Below, one piece after another: positions 22,301-35,032 of a DNA stretch of 64,000 nucleotides. The notes beneath the pieces were generated by a model. The model made no database searches and was not told where the DNA came from. It saw nothing but the letters and a program-made list of their open reading frames with translations. The DNA is from Tanypteryx hageni (Eukaryota; Arthropoda; Insecta; Odonata; Petaluridae). Location: assembly GCA_028673005.1 (NCBI GenBank), contig CM054115.1:196052370-196116369 (forward strand). The letters are read 5' to 3'. The translations under genes were made by a program, and so were the position numbers. Each line of letters begins with the position of its first letter. Within the stretch, counting starts at the first letter, position 1.

Positions 22301-23440
22301 GGAATCGCCCCGAAATTGAAACAGGAAAATAAGCGACTTTAAAAAAATAAGTTTACATTAATGTTGTTAAAAACTTTCGTTAATTTGCTTTTAAGTTGAA
22401 ATAAGTAACTGACAAACTTTTAATTATTTAGCAGATTTTAACTATATGATCATATTTTTCAATATTTAAATGTATAATCGTAATTTGGAATATATTCGAC
22501 ATTATATTTTGCATACTAAGAGCTTTTGTTTTTGTATTTTAACATAGTCTCATATTCTTTTGTTTTTCTGTAATTTATATTTGCATTTTTAAAATTTGAT
22601 AAATCACCCTTTTTTTGAAAATTTCGAATGCTTTTTCTTTGGTCCCCTGAATTTGGAATTAACCAGGTTTTACTGTATCTGTAAAGGGAGGAGGAATGGC
22701 CTTCAGATATGGGCTAGTGCTTGGTTCAGCATTTCTTGAGAACAATTTATTGAGAGTGAGAGAGAGAAACACTTATCTGACATCAATGCACAAACAAGCC
22801 CATTCAAAGAGAAACATTTATGCTGCCATCCATGGCTTACTATGAGACAACCCTAACCACAAATTTTTTCTCGGACTTGCATTTAAGCAGTGGTGATTTT
22901 TTCATGATAGATTTTTACAAAAAACATTGGCTTGTATTCTGGCAGATGCGGTATATATATTTTTTTAATTTGTAGGTATCGACCTATTGATCGCGACTCG
23001 TTGGCTTTGTGTGATGTCAGTACTCGCACCCACCACAGGGTAGATTTCGCGTCACACTCGTGTAGCGTGTAAGCAGTGATTTTTGCCTTTCAACTCTCGT
23101 TTACATTTTTAGTAGTTTAATTTACTTTAAGTTTAGGACATTTATAGTATTGAATTTAATGCAAATAGGCATAGTTTATAGAAATATATAGATAATCAGC
23201 AGTAATAAGTGTTTAGTATTATATATTAAAGATAGACAGGGATTATGTGGAAGCCAAATCAGACACTTTGCCATTAATTATGATTGCAAAATATTTAACC
23301 TTTTGCTTAAAGATAAATAAAATTTCTTTAAAGTTCAATTTAGGTAAAAATAAAAGTGGAGTATCATCTCATAAAACTATGAAAATGCCAAAAGCTACTA
23401 ACTTTTTGTTTCCATTTTCTTTATTGTTTATGAGACTACA
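22301..23440. other. No gene; intron with TE-end fragments
   Basis: AT-rich. TTAACCAGGTTTTACTGTA near 22660 looks like a Tigger-type right end, possibly of the Tigger above. A Tigger-like left end begins near 23440 (ACAGTTTGTCCTCGATTAAC). No exon recognised. Confidence 0.35.
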
Positions 23441-23955
23441 GTTTGTCCTCGATTAACGTCATTAATTCATTCCAGAAAATTGCGACGTAGAGCGAAACAA
23501 CGTTAAATGAATTAAGATTTCCCATAAGAACACATGTTATACAATTTAATTGGTTCCACAACCTCGGGTTCAAAACTTCTTGAAACACAAAAAGACATTA
23601 TATACTATATTTTATGGAGCTTCATGGTACCTACTACATATGATATGAATGGTATCAAAACATATATAAAATTATTATTAACATATAAATGGCATAAGAT
23701 AATCAAATAGTATGACTTCATTTCAACGCACCCAAAATCGGAAAAGGCTATATTTTGCAATAGTACATCTAGAGACGAGAAAAGAACTACGTAAGAACAA
23801 TCCAGAGAAATGTAGGCATACGATCTATAAAGAATGATGAGTTTATACTAGCAAGTTTATAGAGTCACGAACACTTCTGTAAATGCGAGTTCATGAGTTG
23901 ACATTGCTAGAAAAGAAATACAACAAAGATATTATTTCTTGCAACAGTTACTGTG

Positions 23956-24098
23956 TTGAAAAAAGACGAACTTTGTATTTTCACAAAATTTTAATTTAAA
24001 CACGACCGGTTTCACTACGATCGTAGCATCATCAGGCAGTGAAACCGGTCGTGTTTAAATTAAAATTTTGTGGAAATACAAAGTTCGTCTTTTTTCAA
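23956..24098. repeat. 61-nt-arm hairpin carrying a CTGATGA...GAAAC motif
   Basis: 23956-24016 and 24038-24098 are complementary with a single mismatch; the loop is 21 nt. On the minus strand the loop and arm read CTGATGA, one extra T, the hairpin GCTACGATCGTAGT, then GAAACCGGTCGTG. That order, with the palindrome ACCGGT and a following C, is close to a minimal hammerhead with short stem III and GUC site. The required stem I next to CTGATGA is not formed, however. Confidence 0.75.
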
Positions 24099-24109
24099 TA
24101 TGAGTAAAT

Positions 24110-25400
24110 TCCACCGAGTTGAGTCTGACTTCATTAATGATAGTTACTGTATGATTAACAAAAATCTAATACAGATAAATAAAACATTTATTTCGTTGTT
24201 TTTATTTGAACTGCGAATTCCATTAGGCCAAAAGAAGGATAACCACTCCATCGAGCCACAGCTGATACAAACAGTGTAACCAATTTTTTTCAGTGTCGCT
24301 AGGTTGGTCACTAAAAATTTCCTAGAGAATGAACAATAGTGCTCTCTGCAACTGAGTAAGAAAACCTATTACATTAGGCCATACATTGTTTTGTAACACG
24401 TTTAATATCAACTTGCGAAACATGATAAAAATAAAATTTTGGGACTTAAGAAAATATGGCAGTTACCTTACGGCAAAATCATTTCCAATTATGATGTTAG
24501 GTCAGTGTTATTTCAGCAAATTGTAGCTATAGAAATATACTTCACATGATGTCTATAATAAAGTAAGTAGGTTGTGCTTTCCGACGAAAACTTTATTTTC
24601 TGATTGATTAATCCCAGCTTTATTTTGAACAAGCACTCTCTCTCTCTTCCTTTATCATTATGGTCAACAATACCACCATTCCCGTAAATGATATACACAG
24701 TTCCGTTGTTGTAATTAATTTCTCAAAATTACAAAAAAGAAAATAAAATAAAGAGACAAATTAAACAAATATTATTTATTTACGCTATATTCATTTTTGT
24801 TGTTCATTTTTCTTTTTTGTTTAATATGAAGATGGATGACATAATTTTAGTCGATTGCTAGAATTAGCTAGATTGTTAAATAGATTTGCTAGTTTTGTAA
24901 ATGGTTGCTATAGTATTATTTTAGGTGCTAGATCGAACCTAAAGTCGATATATATAGCTACGAATTCACTGGATTGACAATACTGAATACAAACGGCAAT
25001 AAAATAGATAGGCGTTAAACTCAAGTTATCCCAAAAGTACAGAATAAATTCAAATAGGGCACTTGGTAGATCTTCCTTTCTGCACAACTCACAAAGCTTT
25101 TAAGGTTTCTATTCATGGGGATTAAGACGATTTTAATGACTGCTGGGAAGATTCCGAGAAGAAGACCATTACTACCACTTCCATTTGGACCAATTGTTAC
25201 AAAACTTCACCATGTAAATAATGCAAATTTAATAGAAATACGTTAATCCAAAACACAATTCCCATTCAAATAATAATAATAAATACATCCAATTTCGTGC
25301 TGCAAAAAAGCATATAATGTTGTTTATTAAATTATAAATGTATTTATAAAAAGAGTATGGATGAGAGTTTATTTTGCCATAATCCCTTCTCACGGAAAAC
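24110..25400. other. No gene recognised; intron sequence
   Basis: AT-rich sequence with only short open frames and no splice-bounded coding segment that I can recognise. Confidence 0.4.
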
Positions 25401-25429
25401 GTTGAACTTGACAATATGTTCTCTCAAGT

Positions 25430-27383
25430 TATTATTTTGAAGTAGAAAATTGTGAAGATTTCTTAAAACAACTATATACGATTGATGAATGCCATGTTCA
25501 TTTGTCAGGTATGTTAAATAAACAAAACTTTAGATACTGGAAAACTGAAAATCCAGGTAATATTTCATCAGAAGAATATCCATGAACTCTTAAAAAAGTT
25601 ACAAAGTGGTGGAGGTGTTGCATGGTATAACATTATTGGTCCATACTTTTTTGAGGATGAAAATGGACGAACATGCACAGTTAACTGGTTCAACTATTTT
25701 AAAATGATTAAGGAGTTATACCCTCCTGAACTAAAAAATCAAATAGCGAAGGAATGGTGGTAATGACAATACAACGCAGTGGATTCAACTGGATGAGGTT
25801 CCTCCTACAGTCAGGGAAACAAGGGATTAATATCAAGAAAACATTCAAGGATGACTAATTTCTCTTCATGAGACTGTGGATTGACCTCCATATTCACTTG
25901 CTTTGATACCACCAGACTTCTTTTTATGCAGTTATCTAAAGCAGCGCTTCTCAACCGTCGGACTGTGGTCCAGTATTAGCCAGTCTGTGATATTCCTTTT
26001 TTTAGGCGTACTTTACAATAAGTAAAATAAAAATGCCTTATGGTGAGGTCGTGACTGTCCGTCCGCATGCTTCATCTCCAAAACTACTTGGCAGATATTC
26101 ATGAAATTTGGCATTTAGGACATAAGGGTAAAAAAATAAGAAAATGATAAAAATTGTTCACATAGCCTAATCGGGAGTGCCACATTACTGGCCACAAAAA
26201 TGAACTTTTCTTTATATCTCATACAATACCACTTATAACAAAAGTCTTTAAACGACTTTGTAGAACTACTCAAATAGAATGTTTTGTTCAGTACATTTTT
26301 ATCAAAGGAATAGCTGATTTCAAGAAAATCAAACTTTAAAGTCATAATTTACTTTGGACTTGGAAAGATTTTCCCGTGTTGTCAATGAAAACAATCTTCA
26401 TGACAACTGATGTAAACAATATCTGCTGTAAATACCTAATTAGTTTAACTTTCTTTCGTGTGCACACAACATTTGGAAAATGAAGGGAAACTGATAATCT
26501 AGGACGAAAAATGTAAATATGTCTATTTTCTTTACGTATACACAGCGTTTATAAGTGAAAAGCAATTGGTAATTTACGATGAAGTAATGAACGTTAACAT
26601 AAATATTACATTACTACTATTCGAGTGAGTGAAGTTTTAAATAATTGTCGACTGTTTTATTAATTACAATTGTTAGGAAATTAGTCTGTGAATCCAAAAT
26701 TCGATATTTCCTTGGTATCACTACTGGTATTTCAGTTAGTAGACATTATACTAAGCCATTAATATTTATCTATTTTGACTTGATTGCATAAATCGTAAAG
26801 AACACCTCTGCCTCACATATATGCACACATGACATGTGCATCTGTCCACTCTTGTTCTTTTAAAAGTTTTATAATGGGTGGCACTGGTTTGAAAGGCTTG
26901 TGTTTTCAGCTGTCAAAGTGTAACACTGTCAAATGATTGGTTGTTTAAAATTGATTTCACCGATCCTTAGTAGATTGTTCAGATAATACACCAGTCCATG
27001 GTAAACTTGCTGTTATTATATCGATCTGCAGTAAACCTGCCGTTATTACACCAGTCTGCAATTAACTTTCGGTTGAGAATCACTGATCTAAAGGTCAGAA
27101 TTTATAGTCACCCCAAGTATCAGACTCTTTATGAGCTCGAGAACAATATCCAGGTGATTCGAAACATCCACTTAGTATCTTTTAATGATAAAGAATATGG
27201 CTGTTGGAATGCAGGGTGTTATCAGTAAAAATGAAACTTATATAGAACTGGCTGAGCAAAAGAGGGTTTTCATCAACTAAAACTTTCATTGTTTGTGTCA
27301 ATAAACTAATTTATTACTTTATTATCCTTTCATTATTTAATTTTTAACCAAATTAAAATGGGCATATTTTTTGGATCACCCTG
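25430..27383 (+). pseudogene. mariner-type transposase, split by a hAT
   Basis: From about 25465 the plus strand gives LYTIDECHVHLSGMLNKQNF, then RYWKTENPG, GGGVAWYNIIGPYFFEDENG and a proline-rich WPP-like block before 25933, matching the DDD-domain order of Tc1/mariner transposases. After the hAT the C-terminus resumes (LKVRIYSHPKYQTLYELENN). The right terminus is probably GGATCACCCTG just before 27383, as in mariner ends. The left terminus and N-terminal DNA-binding domain are absent, so the copy is 5'-truncated and dead. Confidence 0.82.
25942..27085. mobile_element. hAT element with perfect 8-bp target duplication
   Basis: Ends are CAGCGCTTCTCAACCG (25942) and CGGTTGAGAATCACTG (to 27085), inverted repeats with two mismatches. 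ATCTAAAG flanks both sides (25934-25941, 27086-27093). It interrupts the mariner gene, whose reading continues on both sides. No transposase inside. Imperfect direct repeats of CTGCAGTAAACCTGCCGTTA-like text lie at 26990-27070. Confidence 0.93.
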
Positions 27384-27385
27384 TA

Positions 27386-28161
27386 CAGCCTTCCCTCGTT
27401 TTACGAACTTAATTCGTTCCACGAAAACTGTTCGTTAGGTGAGAACTCATAAAACGAAAATTATTTTCCCATTACTTCCTATGTAAAAAATTTTAAATGG
27501 TTCCAAAGGTCAAAATAAAAAAATATCCCATAGTTCACATAAAAACAATACAGAACAATACCAAATTGAGAAAAAATATCAATAATGATATATTAATGTA
27601 TTTAAATGACATTCTTAGTCATAAGCCTATGTCTTACTCTATATATTATCGGTATTAGCCTATGATATCCTAGCCTATGTTAGCCTACTATAGGTTAAAT
27701 GCGGCACATATGTCCTTCGACCACTCGCCTTTCTCCTGAATAATATTTAGTTTCTGGGCTACACTTAAAGCTCTTCTCTCTTTTCTCACTTTACCACTTG
27801 CAGTACCTGAAAGGCTGGCATGTTTAGGAGCCATGATTCACAAAAATATATCTTGATTAAAAAGATAAAAATGCACACCACTCAGCGAACTGAATTTCAC
27901 AAAGAACAGCAACGTGCGTAATGAGACCAAGATGATGGTTCATATTCGGAACAGCAATCTGACGAACTTTACCGAGCTTCCCCAAACTTTCTCCAAGTGG
28001 ATAGAGCACATATAAGCAAAAATTTATTCGTTATTAAAAAAATAGGATTTTCATGCGAACGTAACAAACTCGTATAAGCGAAAATTTGTTCGCAAATCGA
28101 AAAATAGGTATGAAATTGCTCAGTTTGTATAAGCAAAAACTCGTAAAATGAGGGAAGGCTA
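27386..28161 (-). mobile_element. Short Tigger/pogo derivative (MITE-like)
   Basis: Left end CAGCCTTCCCTCGTTTTACG, right end (reverse complement) TAGCCTTCCCTCATTTTACG; TA flanks at 27384-27385 and 28162-28163. Further inverted similarity continues inside (motifs such as ACTCATAAAACGAAAATT). It retains a coding scrap on the minus strand. Confidence 0.85.
27688..27834 (-). pseudogene. Tigger/CENP-B-type helix-turn-helix N-terminus (48 aa)
   Basis: Starts at the ATG at 27834 and reads MAPKHASLSGTASGKVRKER, then RALSVAQKLNIIQEKGEWSK, then DICAAFNL and a stop. This is the first part of the Tigger/jerky DNA-binding domain, cut inside its recognition helix. Everything downstream was deleted when the element shrank. 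Confidence 0.8.
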
Positions 28162-28447
28162 TATAACCATTTGCTTTACTCCCCAAATATTCGACTCTTT
28201 GACATATCCAACCCACTCTTTCCCCATACAAGTTGGTTAATTGAGGTTATACTGTATTAGGATACACACCATATGTTTAGTAAGAAGAAATCCCTATAAG
28301 ATCTATGGTTGCACATTTTAAATAATGCTGCAAATATACAAGACCATGCAACTAAGGGTTACACTATCTCAAAATAACTGTTTACAAAATTATATCAAAT
28401 TAAACAAATAAAAATAAACTGAACTTGCAAAACTTTTTGTTAAATAC

Positions 28448-28642
28448 CTTTAACAAGGCTTTCTCCCATAAAGAAAGAGCAACATTGAGGGATGAGCTCA
28501 AAAGAGACAACTGCTTGCTGGATTTGAGGCTCCACTGAGCAGGCATGACGTCACAATGGGAATCACTATTATCCTCTCCCAATTCTCCTTCTTCATTCTT
28601 AAGAGCTTTCAAAGGGATCCCACATGACTGATTCAATTCTTT
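28448..28642 (-). CDS. ESPL1-like: Separase-like gene, exon D
   Basis: 195-nt exon, phase 0 to 0, between acceptor ATTTACAG and donor GTATTTAA. It encodes KELNQSCGIPLKALKNEEGE, then LGEDNSDSHCDVMPAQWSLK, then SSKQLSLLSSSLNVALSLWE and KALLK. The last part parallels human separase [26 protein letters not shown]. It joins exon C upstream and exon E downstream without a frame break. The acidic, serine-rich first half looks like a loop between helices. The flanking introns are about 9.6 and 14.4 kb. Confidence 0.78.
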
Positions 28643-29115
28643 CTGTAAATAAATCAAAGTGAGATATAGAAATATTGTGCATTACAGTTAATTTGTAATA
28701 GTCTAATGATCTCAAAATAACAAGTGGGTGGAGAGATACTTCAGAAAATTTTGATTTGAAGTTTTCAATCAAAAATAAATTCTCCTCAGAAGTCTTATAA
28801 TTTGAAACAATTCTTAAAAACATTAAGAATTTACTTATTATGACTTTTTTATAGAAAATTTACTTGCAAAATTAGCCTGTCTTATTTATTTTCGCAACGA
28901 TTCCGCAGACATTTTTTGCTTTTAAGATCAATTCTCGGTGAGTCATTATGGCGTTGAATGATGTCATCGGCAGTCATAATTGCCTTGCCATTTCCACACG
29001 TTTTAAATACGGATTTCTATCGACCTTCTCAATTATTATTTTTTTGTCAAGAGGTATCACCTTTCTTTTTGACACTATTGAATTAATATGGCCTTCAGTA
29101 CACTATTATGTAGGG

Positions 29116-30800
29116 CAGGAGACTGCAACCTTTTTGACAAGAAGAGCCATTTTTTCAAAATTTGTATAAAATCCATCATACTATGAGCCACAGAACATGT
29201 TAATCAGAAATACTTATTAAATACAGTAAAACTATATTTAATGACATATATTTTTTAAGTTACACACCCATACAGTGATCTGTTGCGTAATACGTGTTTT
29301 GGTGATAATTCTTAAGAAAAAGAACTTGAGAAACAAAAGAATACTTGACAAGTTTTATTCAATGAAAATATAAATAAACTTTCAAATTAAGTAAATATAA
29401 TGATTATTTCAGAAAATGAATCTAGGAGTATAGACAAAAATGAGAAAGTCGAAAATGCAAGTGTTAGGTACTCAACAGCTTCTATTGAAAACAACATTAT
29501 TACTGATAAATTTGATTTTAATAAATTAGCTTTTACTCAAAGACTAGCAACTCTTCTAAAAGCAAGTAGGCTGTGTTTCCTTTTCCTTGTAGTTTTCTAT
29601 TAAGGTCATTTAAATGTGAGGTGATATCTACCATGAAATAGAATTTCTCTAACCAATGAGGATCTGTAACTTCTTCATCTTCATAGCCTTTTCTCTGCAT
29701 ACAGCTCCTCCGATATTTTAATAAAGCACTCTTTAATATATTTGCCATCCGCAAGCGGCTTACCTCGTTTGACTAACTACAAAACTTACGGCAGTTGTAC
29801 TACTTGGTAATTTCACCCATTTAGTGACCATGCTCCAACTTTTGTCTGCTTTGTTCTTCAACTGATCCACAGCTTTCTTTCTACAATCTCCAACTGGATA
29901 TTTTTCTGCGAAGTTAATGTGGTTTTATAAAATGTCTATCGAGATGTTTTTTTTTATTGTTGGTGAGTTTTGTATTGCAAATTAGACATGAAGGTCAACC
30001 ATCAGAACTCATAATGAATGCGTAGGATTCTGTCCATTCATTTTTACATTCTCGGTGCTCAGCTTCTATTTTCCTCTTTTTTGTAAACATTGTCATCCCA
30101 GAATGTAACTTAAATTTTAGTTAATTTAAATTAGCCTTAAAAACAATCTAAATACATTAAATTTAACCTTACAAGTTGTAAATCTTTAATGACGAGAAAT
30201 CTTTTGAGAATCAATCTAAAATTCTAGTAAGTAAGCATATAACTACTTCGTCTTAGTAGAAATGAAATTAAAAATGATTTTAAAATATATTCCTAGAGAA
30301 GGAAATTAAAAGGAGCAAGAAAACTCGATAGTATCAGAAATACTTACAAAAAATAAGGATGCAGAATAAAAAATAGGAAGAGATATATAACTCCAAGATT
30401 TCCTTGAAGGATTATTTACAGACTTTAACACATGCAAATGAGCAATGTTCACAGTTAGCTTTCATACTGTGAATGATTGTGTAAAATGAAAAGGAGCCTC
30501 TCACAATCAAGAAACCTGACTCAAGCACGTTTAAACGAGCTCCTGAAATTTGATCCTGTGATATAAAAAAAGATGGATATTGGTGAAAAAAGATGGTGCT
30601 ACATTGTTTTTATTCGACTGTGGCTTACAGAATCAAGAAACCTCGTAGTAAGCATTTCACTACAAAGTAGCAATTTACCAGCTGGTGATCCATCTTATCA
30701 ATCAAGACTGTCAAAGTTGCAGGAGAGTGGGCGTCGGGAGCCACAGGTCATTACTCATAGAGCCGCATGTGGCTCAGGAGTCGCGGGTTGCTGACTCCTG
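29116..30800 (-). mobile_element. hAT element with perfect 8-bp target duplication
   Basis: Left end CAGGAGACTGCAACC (29116), right end GGTTGCTGACTCCTG (to 30800): inverted repeats. ATGTAGGG flanks both (29108-29115, 30801-30808). The transposase remnant lies on the minus strand. The right flank is also the first bases of the next Tigger element, so the hAT landed on that element's edge. Confidence 0.93.
29533..30100 (-). pseudogene. hAT transposase remnant (GTF2IRD2/ZBED-like group)
   Basis: Minus strand, broken frames. The clearest block is PHWLEKFYFMVDITSHLNDL followed by NRKLQGKGNTAYLL near 29690-29580, a motif typical of hAT proteins related to GTF2IRD2. Upstream pieces read AEKYPVGDCRKKAVDQLKN near 29900. 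The C-terminal dimerisation domain is not present. Confidence 0.75.
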
Positions 30801-30805
30801 ATGTA

Positions 30806-32975
30806 GGGGAAAGTAGCCAAATATGGAATAGTCTCCTAATGTGGAATATCCCAATATTTCAGGTATGGTATATGGCAGCACCGACTTTACTGAAGGAAAG
30901 GGTAGGCCAAGTCATTCTAGTTCCGAGATCAGCTGGTTGGATTCTGCCATTGAGTTTTTTTCGTTGCTTATTGAAGTTCATTCAGTGCATTTCAAAGATT
31001 TTTTTAAAGATATGTATTCATTGCTTTATTTTGTAGGTTTTTTATTGAATCCTTTTTCAATCTTGGCATTTACATGAAGTATTTGAAGTGATCTTTAAGC
31101 AGTTAGTGAAGAAATTGCATGTACTTCATTAGTTTTGTTGTTACAGGTCTTTGAAATCCAACACAGCGAGGTTCCAAATATGGACCACATAGGGTTCCTA
31201 ATATGGAATAGTATTCCATATTTAGACCCTCATTTTGTAGTAATATCAGTAATTATTTACATTAACTACTTCTCGAATTTCATCACAAAATTTATTTTGA
31301 TAATTTGTATTTGATGTGAGACAATGCCCAATTTTCATTTAAAAAGGAAAAAAGGATAATGAGGCATCGTTTTATACCAAATGAAAATTATTGAAAAAGA
31401 AACAACAGGTATGAAATGGTTAAAAAAATTTCTGTCCCATCATAAGGACAAAATCTCGCTAAGAAAGGCAAGGGAACGTCTTTTGCAAGGGCATAAGAAT
31501 TTAATAAGGAAGGCATATCCTACTGTTTTGATCTATTGAAACGAGAGTTCTACAAGCACAAATATTCTGCAGGGTATTTAACATAGACGTGACTGTTCTG
31601 TCCACCATGCAGTCAAAAGTGCCATGATTGCATTAAATGGCAAGAGACAAGTTGGTACTCGAACTTCGGCTGAGCAGGGATTGTTAATGACTGTTGTTTC
31701 TTGCATGAGTGCTGGAGGCACCTTTGTTCCACCAATGATGATTTTCCTCAGAAATATATGAACAATTTGCTTCTGAAAGGTGCTCTGCCAGAAACTACAT
31801 CTACCTGTCATCTCTCGGGATGGATTCAGACAGATCTCTTTACAAAATGGGCAGAATGTTTCATCAAAAAAGTGAGGAGGACCATGCTGCTAATCCTTGA
31901 TGGACATCTCTCCCATTGTCAGGACCTCGATGTGATTGAATTAGCATGAAGAAACTACTTAAGCATTTCGTGTTTGCCTCCCCACTCAACACAAAATGCA
32001 ACCACTCAATAAGACATTAATGAGCCCTTTAAAGGCCTACTATAGTGAGGAGACCAGAGCTCATATTAGACATACAGGGAAGCCAGCTACTCGGTTCGAC
32101 ATTGCAGAACTTTGCAGGAGACCATATCTTAAAGTACAAACTGCTGTGAAGGGATTTTAAGTTACAGGAATCTATTCTCCTAACATAAATGTCTTTGAGG
32201 AGAGCGATTTCATAGTGGCTTCATGCCCCGCTAATGCGTTAGTGAGCCCTGAAGAAATTTCTCCCGTTCCTTCTATTGTGAGGAATAAAGGGCCACAATG
32301 AGGACAGACGCCTGGAAAGGCTGCTTTGATAATGGTATCACCCTACTAAGTGTCGTTGGAAGAGAGGCCAACTTCAAAGACATCTCTGCTGAGGAAAAGC
32401 AGAGGCAAAGCCACCAGACCAGTCAAAAAATGTCTTTTCAATGATTCTCAAGCATCTTGTAGCTGCTTGAAACTAAAATCTAAGAAAAAACACAAGAAGT
32501 TGAAGAAGTAACATCCGCATCAGGAATGAGTGTGAGGAATGATGTATCTTCAGAAGATTTTGACTTTGAGGATCCAATACCAACAAGCAGCAAAGATGCA
32601 CAGTGCTTTTTTTTGCAAAAAGTTATCAGAAGATGTAAAGGTGAAAAGTGGGGGCAATGTGTTGCTTGTCAAGGGTGGTGCCATGAGGCATGCAGTGGGG
32701 CCAAGAAGGACAACTACGTTTGTGACTTTTGCAAGTAAATAATTAATTGCAAATACATGTTAAAGGTATTCCATATTAGGAACCCATTTTTGTTCACATC
32801 CAAAAAGGAATTTTCTTATTTATTCTAGTGACTTTTTATGCTATTTTTTAAAAATTGTAACATTAAGAGCAATAGATTTGAAGTATATTCAAGTATTCAT
32901 AAGTGTTTTTATTGTAATAAATAAAAATATATCACTCAAAAAGAAAATGGTATTTCATAATTGGCTACTTTCCCC
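30806..32975 (+). mobile_element. Tigger-type transposon with terminal repeats
   Basis: Left end GGGGAAAGTAGCCAAATATG and right end (reverse complement) GGGGAAAGTAGCCAATTATG are inverted repeats. TA flanks at 30804-30805 and 32976-32977. The element encodes one transposase in the plus direction. Confidence 0.92.
31350..32738 (+). pseudogene. Tigger-type transposase with C-terminal PHD-like finger
   Basis: Order of recognisable blocks: WLKKFLSRHKDKISLRKARE near 31420, RQVGTRTSAEQGLLMTVVSC with SAGGTFVPP at 31640-31740 (DDE domain), LLILDGHLSHC near 31890, and PLNKTLMSPLKAYYSEETRA near 32010. The protein ends at 32526-32738 with a cysteine/histidine-rich module: KGEKWGQCVACQGWCHEACS, then GAKKDNYVCDFCK. 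Its Cys/His spacing looks like a PHD-type zinc finger, as seen in some arthropod Tigger proteins. The first catalytic block and several frames are damaged. Confidence 0.85.
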
Positions 32976-33358
32976 TATTACTATGCAGTATGTTTTACTA
33001 CAATATTATAAGATACTGGAACACCATGAATAAACATGATTTAAAAATGGTGGGGTGCAACTGTCTCTAACGCAAAAATTGTTAGAAAAGGCACTAAAAT
33101 ACCAGCCCTACAAATGGAGGGAGTTCCAACACCAATGTACTTGTGGCTGAAATTTGCTTGGTGAGTGGCGACGACGGTTTCTTCGATACAAAGTTGTCAC
33201 AGAAACAGATTTCACAAAAGTTGGAGGAGGAAGGATGAAGTTAAATAACTAGAATAACTAGAAAGAAGAGGATGACCTTGTCTCAGATGGACATTCGATA
33301 AATTATATATAGATTATGGAATCTTTCCACAAAGTTGAGCCTTCCCAAGTGGAATTTA

Positions 33359-34626
33359 CAGGGTGTTCAGGATGATATGACATGATTATAAAAAGTTAGT
33401 TTTAATATCACTGATGATATTACAAAAATTCAAAATACACTGCAAAGAGGGAAGTGTAAAGTTTATTACCCATCTTGTTCAAAGTGTCCACCATAGTGAT
33501 TCAGAACAGTCTTTTTTCTCTGCTGATATTCCTCAAATGGTCTTGAATGTGCTCCTTCACATCATCAATCATTCTGGGTGCCCATTTGAACACTTCATCT
33601 TTCAAATATCCCCACAGAAACAAATCACATGGGTTGAGGTCCGGACTGGTGGGGGGCCAGGCCAGAACGAAAATGTTCTGGGTATTGAGAAGAAATCACA
33701 CGTCCAGGAAAAGGTGCATTCAGAAGCTCCAAGACCTCTGGAGTTGTGCGTGGTCATGCCCCATCTTGCTGAAACCATTGCTGCCTCTTTGGTACTCGTT
33801 TCATCGTCAGCATTGGGAGGAAATAAGTCTCCAGCACATTACAAAGAATGATTCGATCACACCCCTTTCTGATATGGTGCACTGCATTAACACCTTCTCT
33901 GGATGGAAAGATGACTCTATAAAATGTTTGGGATTTTGTTACCCAGAACCATACATTTTGTTTATTGACATCACCAGTTAATGCAAGTAAGCCTCATCTG
34001 AACACCACAAATTTCCCAACACTGCAGGCTGTCTCTCAATAAGGTCTGAAAATTCTTGAGCAAAAGTGCTGCGCATCACTTTTCCCACATTGGATAATCG
34101 TTGCATTATTTCCATTTTATATGGAAACATCTTCAGCTCTTTTTGCAGAATAATCCAACAGTTTGTAGGCGATATCTTTCTTTGTCTTGATGAAGGGCAT
34201 ATTGATTTTTTCTGGGACTTTCCACAACGGCATTTCACACACGTTCAACTGCCTTCGGTGTTCACACAGTTGGTTTACACTTTGACTTTGACCTGCCACA
34301 CACATTACCAGTTTCCTTAAACTGTATCATGAAACTGTAAATAGAGTTGTTATCTGGAGCCCAGGGACAGTTAAACTCATGACAAAAATGTCTCTGCACT
34401 GTAACAAAGGATTTGCTTTCCATAAACCATGTAACAATGTTAATTTTCTGCTCCCACGATAACTAACGGTCCACCATGTTTCCTTTACCGACAGCAACTA
34501 ATGCGACATCTATGAACAAAACTTTGAACATTGCTGCAGTGCCTAGTATTAGTAGTACCATCATACCTCAACAGGTGTTGCAATATTGTGCATTTCTAAT
34601 CATGGTGTTTCATCCTGAACACCCTG
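33359..34626 (-). mobile_element. mariner-type element with terminal repeats
   Basis: Both ends start CAGGGTGTTCAGGATGA when read inward (33359 onward and 34626 backward), with TA at 33357-33358 and 34627-34628. The minus-strand transposase is broken but readable: PYKMEIMQRLSNVGKV near 34135, FSDLIERQPAVLGNLWCSDE (first catalytic D) near 34040, and PTSPDLNPCDLFLWGYLKDE (third D) near 33640-33590. The N-terminal DNA-binding part is nearly gone. Confidence 0.9.
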
Positions 34627-35032
34627 TATTAAAGGAATTACTTTTGCTGTACCAACAATTTCCAATGCATCTTTCTTCACTCTATAAAATAAACGCATCT
34701 TATGTGAATACTCCAACATCATCATTTTGGTAAGTCACCTTTGATGATTTTTGTCTTAGATTTTGGAATATTGCATAAGGTTTCTTATTTACTACCTATG
34801 TTACACATTTACATTATCTCTGGGACCTGGATGGTAAGTTGACAAATGCAGTAGAACTCCTTATTTACACTTTTCTAGGCACCTAGGAAAAAGTGTAAAT
34901 TAGGGGAAAGTGCAAATTGAGGGAAAAGGAAAAATAGCTAAACTGTTTTACTTTTAAACTCGCTCATTTATTACAGTAAGACTAACAACAAAATCAGTGT
35001 TGAAAGAGCTAAGTTTATAAAGAGTATATCTA

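Noticed and set aside
24015..24060. A complete hammerhead ribozyme on the minus strand
   Set aside because: CTGATGA, GAAA, palindrome ACCGGT and GUC site are present, but stem II has an extra base and no stem I can form next to CTGATGA.
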